Source: Spirosoma spitsbergense DSM 19989
GTDB lineage: Bacteria; Bacteroidota; Bacteroidia; Cytophagales; Spirosomataceae
Direction: 5' to 3'
Assembly: GCF_000374085.1 (NCBI RefSeq)
Contig: NZ_KB893422.1
Coordinates: 1-64,000, forward strand
Length of the DNA stretch: 64,000 bases
The notes under the pieces are model-generated. The model was given only the letters and a program-made list of their open reading frames with translations, was not told where the DNA came from and did no database searches. Made by a program: the position numbers and the translations under genes. Shown piece by piece: positions 16,267 to 27,400 of this stretch (position 1 is its first letter; the number at the start of each line of letters is the position of its first letter).

Positions 16267-19200
16267 TCAGGGCCTGAGTATCTTCTTTACCTGAGTCTGA
16301 TCCGAAGTGCTCACCCGTAGCAGGAGCAATCCGGCGGGGAAGTTGCCGATCTCCAGGGGCTCGATATGCTCGCGGGTAATGACTTTTACGTGATGTTCCC
16401 AGATCACCCGACCCTTCATGTCCAGCAGTTGCAGGTGTACCGGTTGCTGAGTTGCCCCCAGAATCTTTACCCAGATTTTATCACTCGTTGCCGGGTTGGG
16501 AAACAGATCAATCTGGAAAGGCGGATTTGGCTCTAGGATAGCCAGGACAATGGGCGTGGCATTCACCGTCAGGGCGAAGGGTTGCGATGTCGCGCTGCCG
16601 CAAGCCCCAACCACCGTACAAACGTAGGTGCCGCTCTGTGTGGTGGTTACGCCCGTCAGGCTAAGTACGCTGGCGGTGGCTCCTGCCAGGGCTGTACCTT
16701 CTTTTCGCCACTGGTAGGTAAGATTCGTACCAATGGCTGACACCGACACACTGACACTGACCCCGGCGTTGACAACTGAGGTACTGGCGGGCTGTACGGC
16801 AATTTGGGTTCGCTGGCTGCTGTTGTCCTCACTAACGACCAGAGTAGTGGTCGCCACGCAGCCACCGGCGTTTGTGACCGTAACCGAGTACGTACCCGAT
16901 GCATTGACCGTTGCCGTTCCGGTAGCCGCGTTCTGGCTGGCAATATTCGGTCCGGCAAATCGGTATGTGAACGGTGCCCCTACAGTACCGCCACCTGCCG
17001 TCAGTGTCAGGCTGGACTGCGTGCAGGTCAGCGTAGCCGACGAGCCAGCCGTTAAGGTAGGCGTGGGTAGGGCACTGACCGTGACGCTTACCGTACTGGT
17101 AATTGACGGCTTGCTGCCCGATGTGGCTGTGCTAGCACCCGTTGCCGTGACAGTAAAAGTACGTACCCCGGCGGTGATCCCGCTGGCCGTTACCGCGCTG
17201 GTGGAGGTGCCGCTCAGCGTGATACCCGCTGGTGCGGCCCAGGTGTAACTGTAGGAACTCCCCCCGGTGGCCGTTGCGGATAGGGCCACGCTGCCGCCTA
17301 CACATAGCGTGGTGGGGCTTGCCGACGAGACGAGCGTAAGACTGTTAGGCGTAGGCGGCAGGTCATCATTGAGAATCACTGCCGATGCCGATGAGGCTGC
17401 GCTGATTTGATAATCGCCCCCGTTAATTAGGCTAATAATTACTGTTTCGTCGGGTTCAACGATGGCATCGTCTATTGGATCAACCAGCAACGTGACCGAG
17501 GTAATACCCGTTGGCATTCGGATGCTGCTGGACGCGCCGGTTACGACCAGCGGTTTAGGAGCTGTACCTGAAGTAGCATAAGAGACGCTGTAGTCTTCTC
17601 CGAATTGAGCGGTGCCGGTCAGAGAAAAATTGATTAGCCAATCGGTTGTCTTGGCCAAATCTGAGCGGCTGAAAATCACGTTCATCGCACCTGTGGCTCT
17701 TTCAGACAGCGGACTGTTTGCGACCGCTATTGACAATGCGTTGCTGCCGGTTGTAATTGTCGAACTACTCACACTGAACGACCAGACATCAGGTGTGGTG
17801 CGCACATTGCCGTTCATGTCGGCTACGCCATTCAGCGTTAGACTAATTACGTCACTGGGTACTAAGCTTCCCGTTGGCACAATCAATACCTGATTGGCAT
17901 AGCAGCCCACCGAAAAAGGAATGGCTTTTCCCGTCACCTTGCTTTTTGCTACGACACTACCGGCAGTAATACGGGAGCGGTCTAAAGGTTCTGAATAACT
18001 GATGCCGATGGTACTACCCGTCTGATAAATGTCGTTGGTGGGCTGGGTATTTCCAACGGGAGTGGGCGCAGTACGATCAAGCACACCAGCTGAGTGTTCT
18101 GAGTACACAACGCCCGAAGCACAAAGCAGTTTCAGTCGCAGCTCATAAGCTCCGTCCGCTAATCCAGCAGTGGACCACGTGATCGGGGTACCATCAGGAC
18201 CGTCATTTAATGAGCTCTTTGCCAGTTCAGTTGCGTCTACCCAACTACCGCTCGATTTTCGATATTGAAGGGTTATATTTGTTAAATTAGCTTTTGTATA
18301 TCCACTGATGCCTACAGGCAAACTGTTCTGAGCCGCACTGTCGATAACCCAGTTTGGCTCCGGTGCGCTAAGTACCACTGAACTACACGGTCCTCGGAAA
18401 AAGACAGATAACGACTGGGTGGCCAGTGGACTACCACCGCACACATCAGTCACCTGAAACTGAAGATTTTCATAAGCCCATGTGGGTACCGCACGGTCTT
18501 TCTTAACCACTACTGTAATCTGAGTGTCAGTAAGCCGATTTACGGTATAGTTGCCCGGTGTGTTCGTTGGATTACCACCTATTGTCACAATGGCTCCATA
18601 AGGGTTGCTGTCTGGTACGAGTGACAGCAGCACATTGCGTGATTTATCGGTCGCGTCATTATCTACCTGACTGATATTACTCAGTAGCAACGTCAGTGCC
18701 ACCCCGGTAGAATCGGCGTCCCGGACAACCGATTTCGGTGAGGTAAGCCGAAAGTCATCGCGGGGCGTGGTGCCGGGTTCGGGTGGACAGCTCGACGCGC
18801 CCGCCAGGACATCAAAAACGGGCGTACCATAAACCGGATCTACTCTCACGTCCACCGAATAATTATCGCCGGCATTGCCGTCTTCTAAGTGATAACCGGT
18901 GGTAATGGCTTTGGTGGACGTATTGGTTACAGTGTTGCCCGTCTCCATTTTAAAGTTTACCGAAGCCCCACCACTCGCTCCCTGACCGGCAACCTCTAAC
19001 CCTAACTCAATAGCGACTTTTGCATCAATATCCATTGTAAACTCAACTGTATTAGAGGCTGTTACGGCTTCTGTGGTGCTTTTGTCGCGGTTTGTACCTC
19101 CGCTGAACGACTGATTATCGACGAATTTGGCGATTTTTTTATTGGCTGCGTTGTTGTCGAGCACTTGTTGCCAAACACTAATCTGGTTCTGGTATTTTTT

Positions 19201-22200
19201 TCGATCCGTGTCGCTGCGCGTTAAACTACTCAGACTATCCAGCGTAACGATAATGGCTTTGATCCGGTAGGCGGTGTAGTTGAAATAGGTACTAACGCCA
19301 GTTTTGCCCATGATTAACTGCTTAGACGATTTTCCAGCGCATGTGGCCGGATCATAGGAAATCACAGTTGCGGTGGCATAAAACATATTCAGCGCGGACC
19401 CCACAAAAACATCCAGATCATCACCGGTTAGATTGGCATCCGAATTATCGAGGGCACTGGTTTTACTGATGGCCGTCTGAATTCGCTCATTTACCGTGGT
19501 AGCCAGTATCTGTTCATTATCCGAACTGTTACGTTGCGAAACGGTAAGGTCAGCTTTTACACTGGCCCAGAGTTTGTTCTCCGTTTCGACGCCAATGCCG
19601 CTTTCGAATTTGTAGCCCAGCTTTACCTCCCGCCAGGCACTGAGCGCACCCGTAGTGCCGGAAAAAATCCGCATGGCGTGTTCCTGAGTCTGGTTTTTCT
19701 CCCAGAAACTGTAACTATCACCACCCGGTGGATGGTGCAGAACAAGCAACGGAATTTCGGGCGAAACGGTAGTAAAATTGGCCGTTGCCGACCGGGTTCC
19801 GGTTACAAGCACGCTGTTAGAAAGCGTAGTCGTTATTTTACCAATATTGGTAAACGACAGGTTGAAATTCCGGTAAAAAGGAAGAACGGTATTAGGTTCA
19901 CCAGGTACAAGTGTCAGGCTGGCGATGCCATTAACGACCGTAACAGGCAGTGTTTCTTCGGGAAGACTACGAACCGCTGTCGTAACGACCACAGTGCCAC
20001 TATTTACCGGGCAACCGGTAGCCGACGTACCGTTCGTTATAAACGGCCCCTGAAATACCTGCATCTTCACTACGATGGGAACCGCCTGCTGCATTACTAA
20101 GAAGTCCTTGCAGTTCTCTGGTGGAGTAAAATTTGCCAGGCGCAGCGTAGGCGGTCGCTGATAAGTCAGGTTAAGAGTTACCACCGCCGTGGTGGAGGTC
20201 AAATCCCGAATGAGCGAATCGGCAGGAACTTTGTCGAAAAAATTAACAAAATCGGCGCTTTTTACGGCCGTCGGACCAGTGCCTTGTGCCAGGCTGATTA
20301 CCGTAACTTTATACAGGCGGGGCGGCAACGTAATGGTGTATTTTCCCTGCTTATCGGTAGTTACCCGCTTTTTGAAGCAGGTAGTCGCCTTGCCATCTTT
20401 GTCCTTCGTTATGTCAGCAAATTCCAGCACGGCCTGACCCACCGTTTCGCTACAGCCCGCCGTTACCAGCCCCGTAATGGTTTGTAACGATCCGCTAACG
20501 AAGCTAAGGTTATAGACATTGGTGGTTACCGGCACCGTTTGGGCGACAAACACCGAGTTTGGGGCCGTTGCCGTGAGCGTGTACGTACCGGGGTTTGTTA
20601 TTGGCACGGCGAAGCGGCCATACTCCCCCTGGGTGAGCGAGGTGGATAAATAGCCGGTGGTTGCCGTGACTGACTCCGGGTTGCCGTTGACCAGCCTTGA
20701 GGCCCGGATGGTTGCGCCATCTAACGGGCACCCCACAACGCCGGTAGTTGAGGAACCTGCAGGCCCGGTAATGCAGTCAGGACAGGTTTGAGTTACCATG
20801 CCGGTGATTGCAAAGGTGCTCAGATCCGTAAAATTCTGTGTGTATACATGAGAAGCCTCCGTGAACGTGAAGGATTGGGGGCTGGGGGTAAATTTATGAA
20901 CGACGGCGTTAGGGCCGGGATCGGTTTTACTGGGAGTTAGCATCAAGATCGACGCCGTTACAGAGGTGGTCGGAGAGAGGTAGTAAAGCGACGGAATCGT
21001 GTACTCGCCATTACTCTCTGTTACGGCCGTATAGGTCCAGCTTCCCGGACTACCAGCCAGCCCGGTGGTGGTCCGTACGGCGGTGAGGGTCACGCCGGGC
21101 ACGCCCGTGAAGCCGTCCAGACTAACCACCTTCCCACTAAACTGACCATCCGATTTTATGACTTTGATGGTGAGGATATTGGAGGCTGTATTACAATCGA
21201 CCACCCGACGAATAAAATAGGTTTTGTTGGGGCCTCCATCCGTTGAGAGTTCAGGTAAGGAAATGTTCTGGGCGTTTGAATTTGTGATAAGCTCCCAAAC
21301 CTTTATATCACCAATCGTCTCACTTTTTTCCCAGTGAAGCCCACTCGGAACAAACGTCGTTAATGCGTCTTTCTGGCTCGTAAGTGGTGTGGGGGCTTCC
21401 TGTTTGTAAGGAACCAGCGATGGCCCGCCAATTATGCCGGCATCCAAACCTTGTTCGAAGGCACCCATATCTATTTTCGCGCCAAAGATGCGGGGGTTAC
21501 CCGCCAGGTCAGTAGTGATATCCTTTAAACCCTGATCGTCCTTGTTCCCCGCATTAACAGCCGGAGAACCGCAGGCCAACTGGATGTTGGTTGTACTGAC
21601 AAAGGGGGAAGTCTCGCCTGTTTTGACCGTCAGGTTACCAGGGCCGCTGGTATAGCCCGTAACCGACTCCTCAAACAGGCTGTAAGTGGCTGTAATACCC
21701 GAATTGGAGCCGTAGCTGTGAAAGGTATTATTACCCCCGTTGTCAAAAAATACGCAGTTAGTCAGTATCGGGTTGCTGCTACCATTATCCTCAGTGTTGT
21801 AAATCGCCCCCCTGCCGTCACCTCCGGAAGAAATCAAATTTTTCTGAAACGAGCAGTTAGTCAGTATCGGGTTGCTGTTGCCACCATTATTCCCAATGTT
21901 GTAAATCGCCCAACCGTAATTAGCCGAATTACCCTGAAAAGCGCAGTTGATTAATACCGGGCTGCTATTGCCCCCGTCATTTCCACTATTAAACATAGCC
22001 CCGCCACCACCGGTACTCTGATTGTTCAGAAAGTAACAGTTCTGAATGGTGGGACTGCACACCTTCCCGCTGCCGTTACCATCGTTGTGCATACCACCAC
22101 CACCAACACCATTATCGTTGCCCGCCGTAATCACAAACCCATCCAGAATGGCCGTGTTGGTGAGGTTGGAGTTAGAAAAAACATGATAACTGTTGTCGGA

Positions 22201-24249
22201 TATGTCGTTGGCCTTGCCAATGTCGCCACTCAGGGTCGTGCTGGAGGGAAAGGTGAGTTTGCGGGCTACTAATGTGGTTTCTTTGCCGTCGAAACCACCG
22301 TAGATGGCGATGTTGTTTTTCATAGAAAAACTATTGTTACGCGGGTCAGTGGCAGTACCGCTGGGCTTATAGAGACCTGTGGCTACCCATATTTCGGAGG
22401 GAAAACTGCTACAGAGACTATTAATAGCACCTTGTAAATCGTTGGTTGCAGTGGCCCAACTGGTAGCCGTGGCCGGATTCGTGTTTGTACCTGTGGCTGA
22501 TACATACAATTGACTGGGGTAGTCATTTCTCTGGAGCTCATAGGCACCCATGTCCACTTGCCCATCGTCTATACGGTGGTTACCCGCCAAATCCGTTTTG
22601 ACGCCGTCTAAACCCGGAGTGTTATTGTTCCCCGCATTTACAGCCGGAGAGCCACAGTCCAACTTGGTACTGGTGGTGCTGGCAAAGGGCAGAATCTTAG
22701 TTTTTTTATTGTTTTCACCTCCATACCCCGTCACTAACTCATCAAACAGGCTATAGGTTGCTTGTGCATCACCTGATACCTTATTCGGAAACGTACGGAT
22801 GTAAATTGTATTACCACTCCCGTTGCCAAAAAATACACAGTTAACGAGTACGGGGTGGCCATTACCTGGATCTATGTCATCCGCTATAGGCTCGTCAACA
22901 TTATTATACAGTGCACCACCCTGCCCCGCTTTATTACTGTTAAACGAACAGTTCGTCAGGATTGGATTACTGTTGCCACCTCTCTGCGAAAAGTCATAAA
23001 GAGCCCCTCCTGCTGCTGCTGAGTTACTTTGAAATGAGCAGTTTGTCAGGCTTGGACTACTTGTACCCTCATTACCGTCGTTATAGATCGCCCCTCCACG
23101 GTTATTGGCGGAGTTGCCTTCAAACGAACAGTTTATAAGATTCGGGCTAGTGTTGCTACGATAGCCTTGATTGTACATGGCCCCTCCACTGTTATTGGCG
23201 GAGTTGCCACTAAAGGAGCAACTGGTAATCTGTGGTCGACTATTACCACTGTTGTAAAGCGCACCTCCCCAAGTAGCTTTATTATCCTTAAATGAACAAT
23301 TTGTCAATATCGGATTACTGGTGCCAGATTGACCATCGTTAAATATAGCTCCCCCATTCGTTGTAGCTGAGTTGCTCTGAAATGAGCAGTTTGTCAGGCT
23401 TGGACTACTTGTACCCTCAGGTCCACTGTTCCAGATGGCCCCTCCTGTGCCCGCTTTGTTGTTCAGGAACGAGCAGTTAGTCAGCGTTGGATTGCTGTTA
23501 CCTCCCCTGTATCCATCGTTATAGATAGCCCCGCCCTCTTCATCAGCTTTGTTGTTCTGGAATCTACAATTGCTAATATTGGGACTGCTGGTTCCTCCCT
23601 GTATCCCCATGTTATATATGGCCCCACCTCTTCTTTTAGCATAGTTGCCTTCAAACCAGCAATTCTGAATAGTTGGGCTGCACACCTTACCATCCCCGCC
23701 GAAGTTGTTAAGTATGCCCCCGCCGAAATCATAAGCACTGTCACCTCTGTCGGCATATCCCCCAGTGATAACAAATCCATCCAAGATGGCATCGGCCGTA
23801 AGTCCAGGTGGGTTGTTAATCACGTGGTAGGAGTTGTCATCAGCGTTTTTCTCTATACCAATATTTCCACTCAGGGTGGTGCTGGAAGGCGCAGTCAAAT
23901 CCGGCTTGGGCCGTTGGCTTAGACTGGTTTCGGTGCCCGCGAAACCGCCGTAAATTTCCACACCGGGCCTCATGACAAAACTGATGGTACGGTCATTGCC
24001 GGTAGTAGGCTTGTAAATACCCTTGGCTACCCAGACCTGATGGCCTGCTGTGCTGGCTCGTATCGCCCCCTGCAAATCGCTGGTCGCCGTGGCCCAACTG
24101 GTGGCGCTGGCCGGATTGGAATTGGTGCCGGTGAGCGAGACGTAGCGGGTCGTCGTCTGGGCCAGCGCGGGTAGGCTACTCAAGAGCAGTAGAAACAGAA
24201 GTTGGTACGGTAGAGCGAACCTGGCCGTTCGAGAATAGAATTTGGTCAT
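16267..24249 (-). CDS. Giant secreted beta-helix/Ig/Calx-beta protein with T9SS sorting domain
   Basis: A 2,660-residue surface protein. A signal peptide ends near residue 31 (SLPALAQ). Residues about 160-850 hold many short repeats of the type GGAIYN...NPxLTNCSFxxN, the polymorphic-outer-membrane-protein style of right-handed beta helix, in two blocks. Each block is preceded by RYVSLTGTNSNPA or LYVSATGTNTNPA. Around 1050-1300 lie carboxypeptidase-regulatory-like segments (SGKVVSLDGFTGVPGVTLTA). A Calx-beta domain is near 2180-2290 (DDAIVEPDETVIISL), then Ig-like domains (TCTQSSLTLTAG, TYQWRKEG). The last 80 residues form a type A T9SS sorting domain (FPNPATSDKIWVKI ... KKILRP). It follows the hybrid regulator gene and its operator, so regulation by it is likely. 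Role probably adhesion or polymer binding. Confidence 0.9.
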   Translation of the reverse strand: MTKFYSRTARFALPYQLLFLLLLSSLPALAQTTTRYVSLTGTNSNPASATSWATATSDLQGAIRASTAGHQVWVAKGIYKPTTGNDRTISFVMRPGVEIYGGFAGTETSLSQRPKPDLTAPSSTTLSGNIGIEKNADDNSYHVINNPPGLTADAILDGFVITGGYADRGDSAYDFGGGILNNFGGDGKVCSPTIQNCWFEGNYAKRRGGAIYNMGIQGGTSSPNISNCRFQNNKADEEGGAIYNDGYRGGNSNPTLTNCSFLNNKAGTGGAIWNSGPEGTSSPSLTNCSFQSNSATTNGGAIFNDGQSGTSNPILTNCSFKDNKATWGGALYNSGNSRPQITSCSFSGNSANNSGGAMYNQGYRSNTSPNLINCSFEGNSANNRGGAIYNDGNEGTSSPSLTNCSFQSNSAAAGGALYDFSQRGGNSNPILTNCSFNSNKAGQGGALYNNVDEPIADDIDPGNGHPVLVNCVFFGNGSGNTIYIRTFPNKVSGDAQATYSLFDELVTGYGGENNKKTKILPFASTTSTKLDCGSPAVNAGNNNTPGLDGVKTDLAGNHRIDDGQVDMGAYELQRNDYPSQLYVSATGTNTNPATATSWATATNDLQGAINSLCSSFPSEIWVATGLYKPSGTATDPRNNSFSMKNNIAIYGGFDGKETTLVARKLTFPSSTTLSGDIGKANDISDNSYHVFSNSNLTNTAILDGFVITAGNDNGVGGGGMHNDGNGSGKVCSPTIQNCYFLNNQSTGGGGAMFNSGNDGGNSSPVLINCAFQGNSANYGWAIYNIGNNGGNSNPILTNCSFQKNLISSGGDGRGAIYNTEDNGSSNPILTNCVFFDNGGNNTFHSYGSNSGITATYSLFEESVTGYTSGPGNLTVKTGETSPFVSTTNIQLACGSPAVNAGNKDDQGLKDITTDLAGNPRIFGAKIDMGAFEQGLDAGIIGGPSLVPYKQEAPTPLTSQKDALTTFVPSGLHWEKSETIGDIKVWELITNSNAQNISLPELSTDGGPNKTYFIRRVVDCNTASNILTIKVIKSDGQFSGKVVSLDGFTGVPGVTLTAVRTTTGLAGSPGSWTYTAVTESNGEYTIPSLYYLSPTTSVTASILMLTPSKTDPGPNAVVHKFTPSPQSFTFTEASHVYTQNFTDLSTFAITGMVTQTCPDCITGPAGSSTTGVVGCPLDGATIRASRLVNGNPESVTATTGYLSTSLTQGEYGRFAVPITNPGTYTLTATAPNSVFVAQTVPVTTNVYNLSFVSGSLQTITGLVTAGCSETVGQAVLEFADITKDKDGKATTCFKKRVTTDKQGKYTITLPPRLYKVTVISLAQGTGPTAVKSADFVNFFDKVPADSLIRDLTSTTAVVTLNLTYQRPPTLRLANFTPPENCKDFLVMQQAVPIVVKMQVFQGPFITNGTSATGCPVNSGTVVVTTAVRSLPEETLPVTVVNGIASLTLVPGEPNTVLPFYRNFNLSFTNIGKITTTLSNSVLVTGTRSATANFTTVSPEIPLLVLHHPPGGDSYSFWEKNQTQEHAMRIFSGTTGALSAWREVKLGYKFESGIGVETENKLWASVKADLTVSQRNSSDNEQILATTVNERIQTAISKTSALDNSDANLTGDDLDVFVGSALNMFYATATVISYDPATCAGKSSKQLIMGKTGVSTYFNYTAYRIKAIIVTLDSLSSLTRSDTDRKKYQNQISVWQQVLDNNAANKKIAKFVDNQSFSGGTNRDKSTTEAVTASNTVEFTMDIDAKVAIELGLEVAGQGASGGASVNFKMETGNTVTNTSTKAITTGYHLEDGNAGDNYSVDVRVDPVYGTPVFDVLAGASSCPPEPGTTPRDDFRLTSPKSVVRDADSTGVALTLLLSNISQVDNDATDKSRNVLLSLVPDSNPYGAIVTIGGNPTNTPGNYTVNRLTDTQITVVVKKDRAVPTWAYENLQFQVTDVCGGSPLATQSLSVFFRGPCSSVVLSAPEPNWVIDSAAQNSLPVGISGYTKANLTNITLQYRKSSGSWVDATELAKSSLNDGPDGTPITWSTAGLADGAYELRLKLLCASGVVYSEHSAGVLDRTAPTPVGNTQPTNDIYQTGSTIGISYSEPLDRSRITAGSVVAKSKVTGKAIPFSVGCYANQVLIVPTGSLVPSDVISLTLNGVADMNGNVRTTPDVWSFSVSSSTITTGSNALSIAVANSPLSERATGAMNVIFSRSDLAKTTDWLINFSLTGTAQFGEDYSVSYATSGTAPKPLVVTGASSSIRMPTGITSVTLLVDPIDDAIVEPDETVIISLINGGDYQISAASSASAVILNDDLPPTPNSLTLVSSASPTTLCVGGSVALSATATGGSSYSYTWAAPAGITLSGTSTSAVTASGITAGVRTFTVTATGASTATSGSKPSITSTVSVTVSALPTPTLTAGSSATLTCTQSSLTLTAGGGTVGAPFTYRFAGPNIASQNAATGTATVNASGTYSVTVTNAGGCVATTTLVVSEDNSSQRTQIAVQPASTSVVNAGVSVSVSVSAIGTNLTYQWRKEGTALAGATASVLSLTGVTTTQSGTYVCTVVGACGSATSQPFALTVNATPIVLAILEPNPPFQIDLFPNPATSDKIWVKILGATQQPVHLQLLDMKGRVIWEHHVKVITREHIEPLEIGNFPAGLLLLRVSTSDQTQVKKILRP
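21700..23750 (-). repeat. Coding tandem repeats of the beta-helix region
   Basis: About a dozen and a half degenerate units of 60-90 bp, each coding for a beta-helix coil (NCSFQxNSAxxxGGAIYNxG). Some are nearly identical: the stretches at about 23028-23070 and 23376-23418 share almost 45 bases. They are in frame with the giant gene, so they are protein repeats and not a separate element. Such identity favours copy-number change by recombination. Confidence 0.8.
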
Positions 24250-24376
24250 ACAAGAGAGGAATTGGGAATGAGTGAAATGGATACCAAGACAGCGTAATCG
24301 AGCCGTTGAGTGGCCAGTTACAACCAGCTATCTGTACGGTACAAAACCGCGCTAAATAGCCTTTCTTAGGTGCTTC

Positions 24377-24441
24377 AAAGGTGAGAAACCACCTACCGAT
24401 GCCCCGTCAGATTCGGGACATTTTCTGTCAGATTCGGGACA
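24377..24441 (-). promoter_or_regulatory. Paired 21-bp-spaced direct repeats: likely HTCS operator, copy B
   Basis: Two copies of GTCAGATTCGGGACA (+ strand) at 24406-24420 and 24427-24441, 21 bp apart, and the box AAAGGTGAGA at 24377-24386. They lie between the hybrid regulator's stop and the giant adhesin-like gene (start 24249). The same set occurs at 15051-15115 behind the regulator remnant. The hybrid regulator is the natural candidate to bind here. Confidence 0.7.
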
Positions 24442-24455
24442 TTTTGAGGCCGAAA

Positions 24456-24483
24456 ACAAAAAAAACGCCCGGTTTGAGCGTTT
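24456..24483 (-). terminator. Intrinsic terminator of the hybrid regulator gene
   Basis: On the minus strand the stem AAACGC / GCGTTT (24483-24478 with 24468-24463) is followed by a run of eight Ts. The stem overlaps the last base of the regulator's stop codon. A degraded version is present at about 15128-15155 behind the remnant. Confidence 0.65.
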
Positions 24484-27400
24484 CAGGCGCGGTTGGCCAT
24501 AAATTCGGTGGGCGTTTGCCCGTAGCACTCCCGGAACAGGGCGGATAAATGCGAGGCCGTGCTGAACCCCGTCAGGTCGGCCGTTTCAGATACGTTATAG
24601 CCCGACCGCAACAAATCAGCGGCTTTGCGCAGCCGGTACTGCCGGATCAGATCCGCGGGCGATAACTGAATCAGGCTCTGCACTTTTCGGTAGAGCGTCT
24701 TGCGGTTCATGGCCAGTTGGTCGGCCAGCCAGTCAACCCCAATCGAGTCGTCGTCTAAATGCTGGTCGAGCAACCCATAAATCCGGGTCAGGAACGGATC
24801 CGTTACAGTGGCCTTTGTCGCTTCCGGTTCTGCACATACGGCAGTAGGCAGGGCAAATTGCTGGCGGTAGTACGCGGCCAGTTTCTGCTGTCGGCTAATC
24901 AGGTTGTGCAGCCGCAGGTGTAGTTCGGCCACACTGAATGGCTTGGACAGGTAATCATCTGCCCCCTGCCGGAGTCCCTCGATACGGCTCTGCTGATTGG
25001 ATTTAGCCGTCAGCATCACCACGGCAATATGGTCGGTTTCGGTGTGGGTTTTGATGCAGTGGGTCAGTTGATGCCCATCCATGCGGGGCATCATCACATC
25101 GGTAAGTACCAGGTCAGGCAGTTCGGCCTGTACCATAGCCCAGCCCTCCACGCCATCGACAGCCTGAATCACCTGATAAAAAGGAGTCAGTTCACTCACC
25201 AGAAACGCCCGCAGTTCGTCATTATCCTCCACAATCAGCAGACAGGGATTGATAGGATTGCCGTTTAGGGAGGGCTGGGTTAGTGGCGGAGAGGTCCATG
25301 TTGGTAGCAGGGGAATAGCTACGCTGGTTGCGTAGGTAGCCATCTGAACGGCAGGAACAGGGTCCGTCGCCTGAACTAGCTGTACGGGCAGCGTCAATTG
25401 AAACGTTGTCCCAACGGCGGGCTGACTGGTTACCGACAGCGTACCACCCAGCAGATCAACCAATTCCTTAACCAGCGACAGGCCAATGCCCGTGCCCCCG
25501 TACGTCCGGGTGCCCGACATATCGGCCTGGTAGAAGCGGTCGAAGATATGGGACAATACATCCGGGGCAATCCCAATCCCCGAATCAGCCAGTTCCAGTT
25601 GAACCCCCGCCAGTTCATTACCGGCCCGAACGGGAGCGACGTGCAGGCTTACCCGGCCACCCTGGGGGGTAAACTTCAGCGCATTGGCCATCAGGTTAGT
25701 GAGAATCTTCTCCCACTTGTCGGCATCGAAAACAACCTCGTTTGGGGGGAGTGTGTCGATGGTACAGGTCAGCGTAACCCCTTTTTGATCTGCCGACGGC
25801 TGAAACAGGTACACCAGTTGCGTAATAAACTCGGTCATGTCCCCCCGCACAACCGAAACGGGCATGTTGTCACCCTCCAGTTTAGACAAGTCCAGCAACT
25901 GATTGATAAGCCGCAGCAACGTACTGGCGTTGCGCCGAACGGTGGTGAGCATGGGGCGGTCGAAGTGATCCTCCAGCAGCATTTTATCCACCGGCCCGAT
26001 AATCAGCGAAAGAGGGGTGCGGAACTCGTGGGTGATGTTGGCAAAGAAATGAGTTTTCAGTACATCCAGGGCCTTAAGTTGTTCAGCCTCCCGGCGATTA
26101 AGCACCTGCTCCTGCTGCTGCCGAAGCCGATTGGTATAAAACCGGATATAGCCCCAGATTGCCCCGCCCGCCAGCAGTGCATACAAGCCATAGGCCCACC
26201 AGGTTGCCCACCAGGGCGGCTCGACGATGACCTGATACGTGGCCTGGTTTTTGGTCCAGAATCCGTTGCTGTTGGCCGCTTTTACCCGAAAGGTATAAGT
26301 CCCCGGGGCCAGACTGGTGTAGGTAGCTTCTGACCGGTTTCCGTTTTGAACCCAGTTTTTATTGACCCCAATCAGTTGGTAGGCGTACTGATTTTGCTCC
26401 GGGTGGGCGTAGGACAGCGCGGCAAAACCAAACGATACCATGTTCTCATCGTGTTTCAGCCGGATACCCTGACTGGGCATGGGTCGGGGTTTATCCAGTA
26501 CGCTCAGGCTGGTGATGCAGACGGGAAAAGGACGGGTATCGTCGTAAAGTCGGCTAGGGTCGAACTGAACGACCCCGTTTTCACTGCCAAAATAGAGCTG
26601 TTCGCGCTGTCGGAATACGGAATGGTGCATAAACGCCTGACTCATCAGTCCATCCCTAACTGTATAGGCATGCAGGGCTTTGGTAACGGGGTCCACCCGG
26701 CAAAGGCCCTCATCGGTACTGAGCCAGATCATGCCCGATTCGTCGCCCGTTATCCCCACGATACTATTGCCTGGAATTCCCTGTTGCGGGGTAATAACCG
26801 AAAACAGGCCCGTCCGGAAGTCGAACCGGTTCAGGCCACCCAGGTGGGTTCCAATCCAGATTCCCAGCGTCTTGTCCTCGTAAATGGACAGCACGTTATT
26901 GCTGCTCAAATGCCCTTTGGGACCGGCGGTAAAGTGGGTTATCACGCCACTTTTTATATTCAGTCGACAGATACCCAACTGGTTAACCAGCACCCACACC
27001 TCCCCAAGCTGACTGACAATCAGCCCGTATACATCTTTATCCGGGAGTCCGTTTTTGGTGCTGGGTTTGTATTTGTAATAGGTGTATTGGTGCGTTTTTC
27101 GATTGAACGAAGCAAAACCACCTTCGCCCCCCAGCCAGAGATTGCCGTTCGGCTCCCGGTGGAGACTGATAAACTGAGCCGGAATCTCAGACCGGTAATG
27201 GGTATACCGGCCAGTCGTTTGATTCAGGTAATATAGCCCATCCCAGGTGCCAAACCAGAGTCCATCCGGCCCATCGGCCACAAAGGAACTGACCGTATTG
27301 GTATGCCCTCCAATAGACCCAAAGTTTTCGGGGGGAATGCGCGAAAAATGCCCCTGTCCGGGCGATTGCCGGTAAACACCCGTTACGTTACTAATCCAAA

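Noticed and set aside
21700-23750. Repeat array that could be mistaken for CRISPR or a DNA-level satellite
   Set aside because: The units are in frame with one continuous protein, vary in length and sequence, and encode beta-helix coils. There are no uniform repeats with unique spacers and no cas genes.
25398-27236. Long rightward open frames opposite the hybrid regulator gene
   Set aside because: They mirror the codon pattern of the real leftward gene, have no recognisable domains and vanish as a shadow once the 1,358-residue regulator with its full domain order is accepted.
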